Positions 1-8,321 of a stretch of DNA of 64,000 nt are shown piece by piece; the first letter of the stretch is position 1, and the number at the start of each line of letters is the position of its first letter. Both the position numbers and the translations under genes were made by a program. The stretch lies in assembly GCF_036250755.1 (NCBI RefSeq), contig NZ_CP109583.1, positions 248,001 through 312,000 of the forward strand, in the 5' to 3' direction. The notes under the pieces were generated by a model. It made no database searches. It was not told the origin of the DNA and saw nothing but the letters and a program-made list of their open reading frames with translations. Origin of the DNA: Streptomyces uncialis (GTDB taxonomy: Bacteria > Actinomycetota > Actinomycetes > Streptomycetales > Streptomycetaceae).

Positions 1-96
1 GTCGCTCCCCTTCTCGGAGCGACCGCAGGAGGTGACGGCCAGGGCGGCCACCGCCGCGAGGGCCGCGACAGCGCGCAGACGTCTGTGGTTTGCCAT
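1..96 (-). CDS. N-terminus of a secreted lipoprotein (partial)
   Basis: Only the first 32 codons are inside the window; the gene runs off its left edge. The ATG at 96-94 is preceded by a good AGGGAGAA ribosome site. The peptide opens with a basic stretch (MANHRRLR), an Ala/Val-rich hydrophobic core and a lipobox ending VTSC at residue 24, followed by a polar Ser/Glu/Lys segment. This is a type II signal peptide, so the mature protein is expected to be lipid-anchored outside the membrane. Solute-binding proteins of ABC importers often start this way, but nothing visible identifies the substrate. Confidence 0.7.
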   Translation of the reverse strand, partial: MANHRRLRAVAALAAVAALAVTSCGRSEKGSD

Positions 97-427
97 CTTT
101 TCTCCCTGAACCGGTGACAGTGCGCTGATGCTGGCAGCCGGGTGCGGCTGGGCGGAAGATGATGAAGCTATTCACGGGTGAGCGTCGATTTCGGTATCGC
201 TCCGGCCCGGCGGAGCCGCCCGCACCTCACCCGGGGTCGCCGCCTGTTCACGGTGTGCCGCCAGGTCCCACCCGCGGTGTCCGTCCGGTCGCGCCGGGTG
301 TCCGGGGCTTTCGCCAGGGCGCGAGGAGAGGGAGGCTGGAGGGACAGTACGACGTATCTGCCCCGCCCTCCCGTTCCGGCGACCGCCGAAGCGGCGACGC
401 CGGCAGTTCGCCGACGGGAGGCACATC
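97..427. other. Intergenic region, no gene recognised
   Basis: About 330 bases separate the lipoprotein gene, which leaves leftward, from the DUF1059 gene, which leaves rightward, so both promoters should lie here. Open frames across it have arginine/proline-rich translations typical of non-coding high-GC DNA. No convincing -35/-10 pair or operator was recognised. Confidence 0.4.
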
Positions 428-619
428 ATGCGCAAGGTCGCCGATTGCAGGGACTATCCCAGCGAGTCGAACTGCTCGCTCACCATCGCGGGTGAGGAGG
501 AGGAAGTGGTACGCGCCGCCGCCGAGCACGCGGCGTCCGTCCACGGCCACGAGAACACACCGGAACTACGCGACCAGCTCCGCGGCATGCTGAAGGACGA
601 GGTTCCGCAGCACGCCTGA
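428..619 (+). CDS. DUF1059 family small protein
   Basis: A 63-residue protein beginning MRKVADCRDY. It has the DUF1059 layout: an N-terminal Cys-containing strand, a second Cys in SNCSLTIAG, an acidic segment, and an amphipathic helix with a His pair (EHAASVHGH). Members are small cytoplasmic proteins of unknown role. The ATG has a GGGAGG ribosome site 7 bases upstream, and no neighbour appears co-transcribed. The family call rests on overall pattern and length (family members are usually 50-70 residues); no function can be proposed. Confidence 0.7.
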   Translation: MRKVADCRDYPSESNCSLTIAGEEEEVVRAAAEHAASVHGHENTPELRDQLRGMLKDEVPQHA

Positions 620-870
620 CCTGGCGGTACGGCCGATGAGCCGGTGGTCCGCCCGGTGAGCCGGTGGTACGCCTGAGCGGGTCACCGGTCGGCGCCACCG
701 GGTGACAGGACGACGGGACCGCGCGGCATGGCCCTGGCGATCGCACAACCGTCGGGGCGCGATGTCGCACGGTCCGGTCCCGTCGGTCGGGCTGTCGTCC
801 GCCCCTCCCCCATCGCTCCCCGTCCGCGCTCGCCGTCCGCGTTCCGTCCGGTGTTCGGCGTACACCACCA

Positions 871-1278
871 ACTAACAATCTTGACGATGAGCAGATCCGT
901 GGGATCGCCGCGACGGGCGGGGTCGTCTGCGTCAGCTTCTTCCCCGGGTTCCTCGCGGCCGACCCCGCCGAGCGGACCGTGGCCCGGGTGGTGGACCACA
1001 TCGAGCATGTGGCGTCCGTCGCGGGTACGGCACACGTCGGTCTCGGGCCGGACTTCGTCCGCGAGGTGATCAGCGAGGTGACACCGCCGTGCTGCGAGGA
1101 CTGCGGTATCGAGGGCATCGATCCGCTGGAAGCGCTACCGGGTCTCGAAGGGCCGGCGGGCCTGCCGCTGGTGACGGCGGAGCTCATCCGGCGCGGCCAC
1201 CCGGAGGAGGACGTCGAAGCCGTACTCGGCGGCAATGCGCACCGGTTGTTCCGCGCCGAACTGGGCCGCCCCCGATAA
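871..1278 (+). pseudogene. C-terminal remnant of membrane dipeptidase (M19)
   Basis: Read in one frame from about 871, the DNA encodes the C-terminal third of a renal-dipeptidase/M19 protein: NLDDEQIRGIAATGGVV, then VSFFPGF, then VVDHIEHV and HVGLGPDF, ending in the usual AVLGGNAHRLFR helix. These segments carry the last part of the TIM barrel, including the late Asp of GPDF. The N-terminal two thirds with the HxD and bridging Glu metal ligands are absent, and upstream DNA in the same frame is unrelated. The join near 865-880 looks like a deletion endpoint. An internal ATG at 979 could still give about 99 residues but not an active enzyme. Confidence 0.8.
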
Positions 1279-1390
1279 GGGTACGTACACCGGCGGGCCG
1301 CACCTCGCCGGGCGGCCCGCCACCACGCACCCCGGGTGAACGGCATCCGGACCCGGCCGGGGAGCCGGGCCGACGAAGACGGAGGAGACC

Positions 1391-2503
1391 ATGGAACTGG
1401 CGGCGATGCTCGCGGATCTCGAAGAGCTCGTGCTGTGCGAGTCGTTCTCGGCGGACCACGAGGCGGTGACACGCAGCGCGGCGGTCGTCGCCGCGCAGGG
1501 CGCGCGACTGACGGGCACCGCGCCCGAGGTACTGACCGTGTCGGGCGTCACCCATCTGAGCTGGACCTTCGGGACGCCCCGGGTACTGCTCGTGGGCCAT
1601 CACGACACGGTGTGGCCGATGGGTTCGCTGGTCACCCACCCCTGGTCGGTGACCGACGGGATCGCCCGGGGGCCGGGGGTCTTCGACATGAAGGCCGGGC
1701 TGGTGCAGATGTTCCACGCGCTCGGCTCACTGCCGTCGCCGGAGGGGGTGCGGGTCCTGGTCACCGGTGACGAGGAGGTCGGTTCGACGACCTCGCGCAC
1801 CCTGATCGAGGAGGCCGCGCGGGGCTGCGCGGCGACGTTCGTGCTGGAGGCGTCCGCCGACGGCGGTGCGCTCAAGACCGCCCGCAAGGGCACCTCCTGG
1901 TACGAGGTGGAGGTGCTGGGGAAGGCCGCGCACGCGGGCCTGGAACCGGAGAAGGGCGTGAACGCCGCCGTGGAGGCGGCCCGTCAGATCCTGGCAGTCG
2001 ACGCCCTCGCCGAGGTCGTCAACACGTCCCACGGGTACGACGGTTCCTGGCGGACCACGGTCACCCCGACCGTGCTCGCCGCAGGGTCCGCCGGGAACAC
2101 CGTGCCCGCGCGGGCCACGTTCCAGGTCGATGTCCGGGTCCCGGCCCTCGCCGCGCAGCGGCAGGTGGACGAACTGCTGCGGGCACTGACGGCCCGCACC
2201 CCGGGCGCCTCGCTCCGGGTCCGGGGCGGGCCCAACCGGCCGCCGCTCGAACGGGAGGCGTCCGCCGCGCTGTTCACCCTCGCCCAGGAAGCGGCGGCCC
2301 GCCTCGGGCTGCCGCCGCTCACCGCCGCGGCGGTCGGTGGCGCGTCCGACGGCAACTTCACCGCGGGAGCGGGCTGTCCGACCCTGGACGGGCTGGGCGC
2401 GGTCGGGGGCGGCGCGCACGCCGACGACGAGCATGTCGTGGTGGACACGATGCCGGTCCGGGCGGCGCTGCTCGCCGAACTGATCACGGCGGCACGAGGA
2501 TGA
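1391..2503 (+). CDS. M20 family metallopeptidase (CPG2-like)
   Basis: A 370-residue zinc peptidase/amidohydrolase of the M20A (glutamate carboxypeptidase/ArgE) type, expected to cleave an N-acyl or C-terminal amino acid in the cytosol. Visible active-site elements are GHHDTV (H70, D72), the metal-bridging Asp in VFDMKAG (D99), and GDEEVGS with the catalytic and metal Glu pair near residue 135. The dimerisation domain (about 180-285) and a C-terminal metal-binding half follow. A GGAGGAG ribosome site precedes the ATG. It is intact, while both flanking genes of the same peptide-catabolism theme (M19 upstream, racemase downstream) are truncated. Its stop overlaps an ATG that once may have begun the next gene. 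Confidence 0.88.
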   Translation: MELAAMLADLEELVLCESFSADHEAVTRSAAVVAAQGARLTGTAPEVLTVSGVTHLSWTFGTPRVLLVGHHDTVWPMGSLVTHPWSVTDGIARGPGVFDMKAGLVQMFHALGSLPSPEGVRVLVTGDEEVGSTTSRTLIEEAARGCAATFVLEASADGGALKTARKGTSWYEVEVLGKAAHAGLEPEKGVNAAVEAARQILAVDALAEVVNTSHGYDGSWRTTVTPTVLAAGSAGNTVPARATFQVDVRVPALAAQRQVDELLRALTARTPGASLRVRGGPNRPPLEREASAALFTLAQEAAARLGLPPLTAAAVGGASDGNFTAGAGCPTLDGLGAVGGGAHADDEHVVVDTMPVRAALLAELITAARG

Positions 2504-2519
2504 GCCCGTCGCCCGGCCG

Positions 2520-2933
2520 CGACCCCGGCGGCGGGTCCCCCACGACTCCATCGAGTCCTCGGCGCACGCCGCCGCGGCGATCTCGCTGGGCGCGTGCTCG
2601 GTGGTGAACATCAAACCCGGCCGGGTCGGCGGCTGTCTCGAAGCGCGCCGTATCCACGACCTGTGCCGGGCGCACGGGGTCGCCGTACGGTGCGGGGGCA
2701 TGCTGGAGACGGGTATCGGGCGGGCGGCGAACGTCGCGCTGGCCGCGCTGCCCGGCTGCTCGCTGCCCGGTGACACCTCCGCGTCCAGCCGCTATTACGC
2801 GAGTGACATCACGGCACCGTTCGAGCTGGTCGACGGTCATCTGGAGGCGCCGACGGGGCCGGGTACCGGGGTGGACCCCGTACCCGATCTGCTGGACGAG
2901 GTCACCACGTCGCGTGAGTGGATCGCCCTCTGA
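2520..2933 (+). pseudogene. C-terminal remnant of N-acylamino acid racemase / OSB synthase
   Basis: The frame through this stretch encodes the last third of an enolase-superfamily barrel of the MenC/N-acylamino-acid-racemase group: DSIESSAHAAAAISLGAC, then the barrel strand VVNIKPGRVGG with the active-site Lys, then GGMLETGIGRAANVALAALPG and PGDTSASSRYY, ending TTSREW. About 240-260 N-terminal residues, including the capping domain and the KxK motif, are missing. The ATG overlapping the upstream M20 stop (2500) lies in a different frame, as expected if a deletion removed the middle of the gene. It would be non-functional. Confidence 0.8.
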
Positions 2934-3053
2934 CACCCCTTGGGACGATGACGCGTACTGCCGCCCGTCGTACCGCCAGTCGTGTCGTCCGTCCTGGTGC
3001 CCGTGGTGCCGCCCGCACCCTCCTGGGGCCCGCGTTCACCGCACCGGGTTACG

Positions 3054-4382
3054 TCAGTCGGCTTTGGGCACGGCCCGGACACCGAAGTGCAGATACGGCG
3101 AGCCGTCGGCGAGTTCGTAGAAGACCACCGGCAGCCAGCCCATGCCTTCGACATGTCCGACGAACGAGTTCCCGCTCACGGCCACGAGGTCCATGCTCGT
3201 ACCGGGCGCGGTTTCGGCCAGGTCGCCCTTGCGTTCCATCACGAGGCGCGGCCCGTCACCGTCGCGCGCGGTGATGGTGATCTTGACGCCGACGCTCTCG
3301 TACACCCCGGCGAAGCGTGCGGCGTCGGTGTCGACGGGGGTGGCGGGCGGGCCCGGCGGGGGCGGGACCTCGATACCGAGCAGTTCCCCGAAGAGGGCTG
3401 TGCCCAGCTCGTGTTCGAAGGCGACGGAGTTGCCGCCGTTCAGTACGAGCGCGGCGGTGAAGCCGGACTCCGGTTCGACCCACAGCATCGATGACTGACC
3501 GATCGTGGTGCCTCCGTGGGAGAGGATCCGGCGCCCGGAGAGGGTGTCCAGCATCCAGCCGAGCCCCCACTCGCTCGCGAACGGCATCGGGCCCGGGATC
3601 GTCACCTGGGCCTCCCACATCGCCTCGGGCCGCTTGAGCAGCGCGCCGGAGAGGTGGCCGCGACCGAAGCACACCACGTCGGCGGCGCGGGCGCAGATGA
3701 GCCCGGCGGGACCGGCGGACCGCATCAGCCCCCAGACCTTGCTCACCGAGCCGTCCTTCCTGTGTCCGACGGCGCCGCTGTGCCGCAGCACCTCCTCGGG
3801 CAGCGTGCAGGTGTGGGTGAGGCCGAGGGGTTCGATGATCTGCTCGCGGAGCGCGGCGTCCCAGGTCTTGCCGGTGATCCGTTCGACGAGCCGGCCCAGC
3901 AGGGAGAAGCCGGAGTTGCAGTAGGACTGGGTGGCGCCGAGGGGGTGGACCGCCGGGAGTTGGCGGCAGGCGTCGGCGTACTTGTCCAGACAGTCGTCGC
4001 CGCGCCCGGTGTCGTGGAAGAAGTCTCCGTCGATGCCGGAGGTGTGGCTGAGCAGCTGCCGGATGGTCACGGACTTCGTCTGGTGCTCGCCCCCGACCTC
4101 GAACTCAGGCCATACGTCGATGACCGGGGTGTCGAGCGAGAAGGTGCCCTGTTCCACGAACTGCATGATCTGGGTGGCCGTCCACACCTTGGTGATCGAG
4201 CCGATCTGGAACAGGGAGTCGGTACGGACGGGATGGCCGGTGTCCCGGTTGAGCACCCCGGTCGCGAACTCGTGCATCCGGCCGTCGTGGTGGAACGCCA
4301 GCGCGGCACCTGGTACGCCGTGCCTCACCGCCGCCGTGCTGAGCAGATCGGTCCAGCGCGCGGGGTCGACTGCTGCGGTCAT
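3054..4382 (-). CDS. Beta-lactamase-family serine hydrolase (class C / DD-peptidase fold)
   Basis: A 442-residue penicillin-binding-like serine hydrolase without a signal peptide, so probably cytoplasmic and likely an esterase or D-amino-acid peptidase rather than a resistance enzyme. The nucleophile motif is SITK (S62-K65), the second motif is the YCN at 154-156, and the third is HGG at 289-291. A C-terminal lipocalin-like beta domain (about 345-440) is typical of this group. The ATG at 4382 is chosen because a GAAGGA ribosome site precedes it. The frame stays open upstream to 4700, but that extension is pure Pro/Arg/Ser and starts before any homologous sequence. Confidence 0.85.
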   Translation of the reverse strand: MTAAVDPARWTDLLSTAAVRHGVPGAALAFHHDGRMHEFATGVLNRDTGHPVRTDSLFQIGSITKVWTATQIMQFVEQGTFSLDTPVIDVWPEFEVGGEHQTKSVTIRQLLSHTSGIDGDFFHDTGRGDDCLDKYADACRQLPAVHPLGATQSYCNSGFSLLGRLVERITGKTWDAALREQIIEPLGLTHTCTLPEEVLRHSGAVGHRKDGSVSKVWGLMRSAGPAGLICARAADVVCFGRGHLSGALLKRPEAMWEAQVTIPGPMPFASEWGLGWMLDTLSGRRILSHGGTTIGQSSMLWVEPESGFTAALVLNGGNSVAFEHELGTALFGELLGIEVPPPPGPPATPVDTDAARFAGVYESVGVKITITARDGDGPRLVMERKGDLAETAPGTSMDLVAVSGNSFVGHVEGMGWLPVVFYELADGSPYLHFGVRAVPKAD

Positions 4383-4762
4383 CGGTAACCGTCCTTCGTG
4401 GTCGGCTGGGCGATCGTCGGCTGAGCGTCCGATCAGCGTAGGCAGTCCGGGGCGACCCGGAGTTGGCCGGGAGAACGAAGCGGCGGGAGGGGGATTGTCC
4501 GGGGCGACGAACCTTGGTGGGGGCGGGGTACGTCCCCCGCCCGGCGGCAGGCGGGGCGACCGCCCGGCGCGAGGCAGGGGCGAGGGTCTGCGGAAGGCGG
4601 GGACGCGGGGGCTGCGGGAAGCGCGGACGACCGGTCTCGCGGAGGTGGGGGCGACCGGGCGGCGGAGCACGGGTGGTCGCCCGGATGGGGTACCCGGCAA
4701 CCGGTCGGCCGGGGCGCCTTCGTGCGGGGTGTCGCCGTACGAAGGCGTCGCGTTAAGGCCGT
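4383..4762. other. Intergenic, GC-rich, hairpin-bearing
   Basis: About 380 bases lie between two minus-strand genes. It holds the promoter region of the serine hydrolase (near 4383-4440) and a low-complexity run of GGGGCGACC-like blocks with self-complementarity between 4500 and 4680. Apart from the hairpin listed at 4715-4747, no gene or operator was recognised. Confidence 0.45.
4715..4747 (-). terminator. Hairpin downstream of the PPTase gene
   Basis: A perfect 9-bp inverted repeat (CGCCTTCGT at 4715-4723, ACGAAGGCG at 4739-4747) with a 15-base loop begins 16 bases past the PPTase stop. As usual in Streptomyces there is no clear U-tract. Position and symmetry suggest a transcription terminator. 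Confidence 0.5.
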
Positions 4763-5566
4763 TCAGACTCCGGAGCCGCTCGTGGACCCGGCTCCGGGGG
4801 TGCGGTAGGTGACGGCGGTGAGGAGCAGTCCGCGGGCGACCAGCCAGCGGCCCTCGAAGCCTCGCAGCGGGTGTCCGTCACGGTCCTGCCCCGAACGCAG
4901 CAGCCGCGCCCGGAACTCACCCGAGTAGGCAGCACCGTCCGGTACACCGGGTACGGCCGACACGCCGGGTACACCCACGTCGGCCACCGACGGGCCGTCC
5001 CCCGCAGGCCAGGGGTCCGCGCGGGGCGCGAGGAACTCCACCTCCGCCTCCTCGAAGCCGAGCCAGGCGCCGGTCAGGGGGAACCACGTCTTGTAGACCG
5101 ATTCCTTGGCGCTGAACAGCAGCCGGTCCCAGTGGAGTCGCGGGTGCCGCCGTTCGAGCACGGCCAGCGCGTCCCGTTCGGCGGGCAGGGTGACACCGCC
5201 GAGTACGTCGTCGGGCAGCCGGGCATGGGGTTCGGCGTCGACGCCGAGGGAGGTCACCTCGGAGCGGCGGGCGACGGCGGCGGCGCGGTAGCCGTCGCAG
5301 TGGGTCAGCGATCCGACGACCCCGGCGGGCCACACCGGGGCGCCCCGCTCACCGCGTGGCAGCGGCCCGGGGGTCACACCGAGCGCGGTCAGCGCCTGCC
5401 GGGCGCAGTACCGGCCCGTCGTGAACTCGCGCCGCCGCTTGTCCACGGCCCGTGTGATCACGGCCTCTTCCTCGGGGTACAGGAACACTCCCGGCGGATC
5501 GGTGTACGCCTCGGCGCTGATCACCTGTGGGGGCAGCAGCCCCGCGAGCAGTGTGCTGCTCAACAC
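4763..5566 (-). CDS. 4'-phosphopantetheinyl transferase (EntD/Sfp superfamily)
   Basis: A 267-residue enzyme expected to move phosphopantetheine from CoA onto carrier-protein serines of PKS, NRPS or fatty acid synthases. The superfamily motifs are in order: a basic RREFTTGRYCAR segment (45-56), GSLTHCDG with the CoA-phosphate His (H89), the Mg-binding GVDAEPH (D110, E112) and FSAKESVYK (K154, E155, K159). The length fits the EntD-like, single-chain class. GTG at 5566 is chosen; a GGGGGAGGGG ribosome site precedes it, and the adjacent TTG is an alternative. No synthase genes are near, so it probably serves carrier proteins encoded elsewhere. Confidence 0.9.
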   Translation of the reverse strand: MLSSTLLAGLLPPQVISAEAYTDPPGVFLYPEEEAVITRAVDKRRREFTTGRYCARQALTALGVTPGPLPRGERGAPVWPAGVVGSLTHCDGYRAAAVARRSEVTSLGVDAEPHARLPDDVLGGVTLPAERDALAVLERRHPRLHWDRLLFSAKESVYKTWFPLTGAWLGFEEAEVEFLAPRADPWPAGDGPSVADVGVPGVSAVPGVPDGAAYSGEFRARLLRSGQDRDGHPLRGFEGRWLVARGLLLTAVTYRTPGAGSTSGSGV

Positions 5567-5639
5567 GTCCCCTCCCCCGTGGGCGGGCGTACCGCGCCCA
5601 CCCGGTGTCCGGTCCTGACGGCGACCACCCTACGGCCCG

Positions 5640-6010
5640 GCCGGGCGGATGCGGAGGCGGCCGGTGCGGGGGTGGCCCATGACCTCGTCAGCCACTGGAC
5701 GGAACGTGACGCGGCCGGGCGGGCGTCCTTCGTACGCGAAGGAATGTCCTTGCAGCAGGCGTTCACCGGGAACGCCGCCCTGGTCATGATGATCGCGCTC
5801 GGCGCCATCGGCGCCCTCGTCATCGTCGGCGAGTACGGCACGTGCACGATCCGGACGACGTTCGCGGCGGTGCCCGCACGGCATACGGCGATGGGCGCGA
5901 AGGTCGTCGTGGTCACGGTCGTCACGACCGTGTTCGGTGGGTGGGTGGCGGTGTGGACGCCCGTTCCGGCGCTGCTGGCCGTGGTCTGTGTGCGGCGGCG
6001 TGATCAGTGA
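5640..6010 (+). pseudogene. Remnant of ABC-2 type permease
   Basis: One plus-strand frame contains a recognisable piece of an ABC-2 permease: GMSLQQAFTGNAALVMMIAL, then GALVIVGEYGTCTIRTT and FAAVPARHTAMGAKVVVV. These match the segment after the first large loop of actinobacterial antibiotic-export permeases (EYxTGxIRxTLAAVPRR). After VTTVFGGW the frame jumps directly to a C-terminal-like helix ending CVRRRDQ. The N-terminal helix, most of the later membrane segments and a plausible start are missing, and no ATPase partner is adjacent. It is best read as a deleted gene. Confidence 0.65.
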
Positions 6011-6224
6011 ACGCCGTTGGTGGTCAAGGAGGTTGACCGGTGTGCCGTCGCGGCCGGGTCCGCGTTCGTACGGCGGTCCTTCCGCGCCGGTGCATCCCCC
6101 TCAATCCGGGTGGGGTTCGGGCGAACCAGCCATGATCATTTCATTGTGACCAGGCACTTTACTTCGACTTGACTCGGTGGCAAGCTGTCGCTCACTTCAG
6201 CCCCCCACAGCAGCAACCTTCCTC

Positions 6225-6249
6225 AACACCCCTTGTACGCAAGGGTGTT
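6225..6249 (+). promoter_or_regulatory. Hairpin in the 5' region of the secreted peptide gene
   Basis: AACACCCCTTG at 6225-6235 pairs with CAAGGGTGTT at 6240-6249 around a TACG tetraloop, with one bulged base. A second near-palindrome (CCGAGATCC/GGATCGG, 6276-6293) abuts the ribosome site at 6293-6296. These may act as transcript structures or operators for the gene starting at 6301. Confidence 0.35.
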
Positions 6250-6300
6250 GCGGGCTGGGCTGAACTCCCTTGAATCCGAGATCCCTGGATCGGAGTGCGA

Positions 6301-6576
6301 ATGAACCGTCGTGTCCGCTGTGCGGCTTTCATGGCGACCGTGGCGACCGGTGCCGCCCTCGCCCTGTCGAGCGGTACCGCCCACGCGCAGGACCAGCAGT
6401 CGTCCCCCCTCTCGGGCGGCCTGATCAACATCAACGCCCCGCTGATCAACAACACGGGTGACATCGACCTGATCGAGGACGTCTTCGAGCACATCAGCAT
6501 TCCGATCCTGGGCCAGGCGGTGCACCAGATGTACGACTGGGCCACGTTCGAGGGCGGTCTGTTCGGCAAGAAGTGA
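6301..6576 (+). CDS. Small secreted protein of unknown function
   Basis: A 91-residue protein with a clear Sec signal peptide: MNRRVR, a hydrophobic core, and cleavage after AHA at residue 29. The mature part is only 62 residues, Asn/Ile-rich at first (LININAPLINNT) and then acidic and amphipathic, ending GGLFGKK. It has no cysteine after the signal, so it is not a chaplin-like disulfide protein, and no known domain was recognised. ATG at 6301 fits a GGAG site 5 bases upstream; an in-frame GTG at 6295 sits inside that site and is less likely. It stands alone, preceded by two small inverted repeats. Confidence 0.7.
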   Translation: MNRRVRCAAFMATVATGAALALSSGTAHAQDQQSSPLSGGLININAPLINNTGDIDLIEDVFEHISIPILGQAVHQMYDWATFEGGLFGKK

Positions 6577-6699
6577 TCCGGCCCGTCCCCACGGATCACC
6601 ACTCCGCCGGCCGGGGCCGACCTCGCCCGGGACCGGTGGGGCGGAGGTCCGGTGACCGGCGCTTCCCGCCGGTCACCGGGCCTCCGTCGCCGCACGCGG

Positions 6700-7323
6700 T
6701 CAGCCCCGGCCGGGCGGGCCGGAGAGCTCGGCGATCACCCCGGTTCCCCTCTCCCGCCCGGCATTCCCCCCGGCGGCCCCTTCCCGGTCCGCGAGACTCC
6801 GGTAGCTCCGGCCCGCGTACAGGAGCGGCCCCTCAAGGCCACCGGCGGACGGCACACGGACACCGGTGACCCGCGCGATGACCAGGACGTGGTCCGCGAC
6901 CTCCACCTGCCGGGTCACCCGGCAGCCCAGGACCGCGGCACTGCCTTCCAGCTCCGGACCGCCTCCCTCGGGGGACGGCCGGTGGCGCAACCCCCGGAAC
7001 TCCTCGTCCCCGAACACCCGGCGCCGGGTGAAGCGGTCGGCGAGGGCGTGCTGGCCCGCGGTGAGGACGTTCACGGTGAAGCGGCCGGTCCGCTCGACGA
7101 CGCCCTGGGTGCGGCTGCCCCGTTTCAGGGAGATCAGCAGGGTGGGAGGGTCGAGCGACACCGACAGCACGGAGTTGACGGTCATCCCGTGCGGCCCGAG
7201 CGGGCTCCGGGTGGTGATGACCGCGACGCCCGTCGCCCAGTGCCGCATCGCGTCACGGAACGCGCCGGGGTCCGTCCCGTCGTCGCCCGCGACGCCGGGG
7301 TCCGCGGAGCGGATCGGGGTCAC
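6700..7323 (-). CDS. Flavin reductase family protein (FMN-binding split barrel)
   Basis: A 207-residue NAD(P)H:flavin oxidoreductase of the HpaC/split-barrel family. TGVAVITT and GPHGMTVNSV form the flavin-phosphate site, followed by SLDPPTLLISL and GRFTVNVL, with GLEGPLLYAGRSYRSL near the end. Its GTG start at 7323 overlaps the stop of the LLM monooxygenase gene by 4 bases, so the two are translationally coupled. The pair makes a standard two-component system in which this protein supplies reduced FMN to the LLM oxygenase. The C-terminal 25 residues are Gly/Arg-rich and unlikely to be structured. Confidence 0.88.
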   Translation of the reverse strand: MTPIRSADPGVAGDDGTDPGAFRDAMRHWATGVAVITTRSPLGPHGMTVNSVLSVSLDPPTLLISLKRGSRTQGVVERTGRFTVNVLTAGQHALADRFTRRRVFGDEEFRGLRHRPSPEGGGPELEGSAAVLGCRVTRQVEVADHVLVIARVTGVRVPSAGGLEGPLLYAGRSYRSLADREGAAGGNAGRERGTGVIAELSGPPGRG

Positions 7324-8303
7324 CACGCCGGTGCCGCCGGAGCGGTGGCCGTCAAGGCCGGGAAATGCGGGACGACCTCTTCGGTGAGCTGCGCCACCAC
7401 CTCCGCCGCGGGCCGTCGGCCGTGCTGGATTCCGAGCGCGCCGTGGTTGACCCCGGCCGCCTTCCAGCGGCCCAGCAGTTCGCGCAGTCCCTCCGTACCC
7501 GTACGCAGCACGAATCCGCCCCGCAAGGGGGTCGGCGGGTACCCCGGGTCCTCGTCCAGGTCGATCCACTCATTGGTGACGACCGGACGGAACTCCCCGC
7601 CGGGCACCAGCTCCCGCCATGCCCCGATCTTGTTTCCGAGGGCCCGGGGGCCTTCGGCGGTGGCGGTGGCCCCCGGATAGACCAGCCATCCGTCGGCGTG
7701 CTCGGCGATCCAGTCGGGGGACTGCTGGGAGGAACCGGTGACCAGGAGCGGTATCCGGCCGTGCACCGGCTTCGGCAGCAGATGGGCACCTCCTGACCGT
7801 TCCTCGTCCAGCAGCCCGCGGAACGCGTCGACCGCCTCGCGGTACCGGACGCCCCGCGTCGCGTGGTCCAGGCCGTACGCGGGGAACTCCACCGGCCGGT
7901 CGCCGGAAGCCGCGCCGAGCACCAGCCGCCCCCCGCTGAGGTGGTCCACCGAGGCCGCCTGCTTGGCGAGGTCGATGGGGTGCCGCAAAGGGAAGATCAC
8001 ACTGCCTGCCGCGAGGGAGATCCGGGAGGTGTGCGCCGCGAGCCAGGTCAGCGCGGTCCACGGGTCGTACACCTGCCCCACATCCCCGAAGGAGGGGTCG
8101 GCCAGCGGGACGTCCCGGACCCAGGCGGCGGCGAACCCTCCCCGATCGGCCTGCTGGACGACCTCGGTATGACCGCGCAGGCCCGCCATGTCCCCGGCGT
8201 AGGGCCACAGGGGCAGGAACAGCCCCACGGTCAGCTCGCCCGGCGCGAACATGCGCCCGTACCCCGGGTGGCTCCCCCACGAAGATGATGCCGCTGCTTT
8301 CAT
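7320..8303 (-). CDS. LLM-class flavin-dependent monooxygenase
   Basis: A 327-residue luciferase-like TIM-barrel oxidoreductase. Family signatures include LTVGLFLPLWPYAG at the first strand, RISLAAGSVIFPLRHPIDLAKQ (about 100-121), LSGGRLVLGAASGDRP and a late DGWLVYPG segment. The substrate is unknown. The ATG at 8303 follows a GGACGGA ribosome site, and the open frame upstream to 8510 crosses the operator region so is not used. It heads an operon with the flavin reductase and is divergent from a TetR regulator. Two copies of an operator lie in the shared promoter region, so repression by that regulator, relieved by the substrate, is the simple model. Confidence 0.87.
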   Translation of the reverse strand: MKAAASSSWGSHPGYGRMFAPGELTVGLFLPLWPYAGDMAGLRGHTEVVQQADRGGFAAAWVRDVPLADPSFGDVGQVYDPWTALTWLAAHTSRISLAAGSVIFPLRHPIDLAKQAASVDHLSGGRLVLGAASGDRPVEFPAYGLDHATRGVRYREAVDAFRGLLDEERSGGAHLLPKPVHGRIPLLVTGSSQQSPDWIAEHADGWLVYPGATATAEGPRALGNKIGAWRELVPGGEFRPVVTNEWIDLDEDPGYPPTPLRGGFVLRTGTEGLRELLGRWKAAGVNHGALGIQHGRRPAAEVVAQLTEEVVPHFPALTATAPAAPAW

Positions 8304-8321
8304 CGCTATCCGTCCATTGCT

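Noticed and set aside
4383..4700. N-terminal extension of the serine hydrolase
   Set aside because: Pro/Arg/Ser low complexity, no ribosome site, and the family domain starts at the ATG at 4382.
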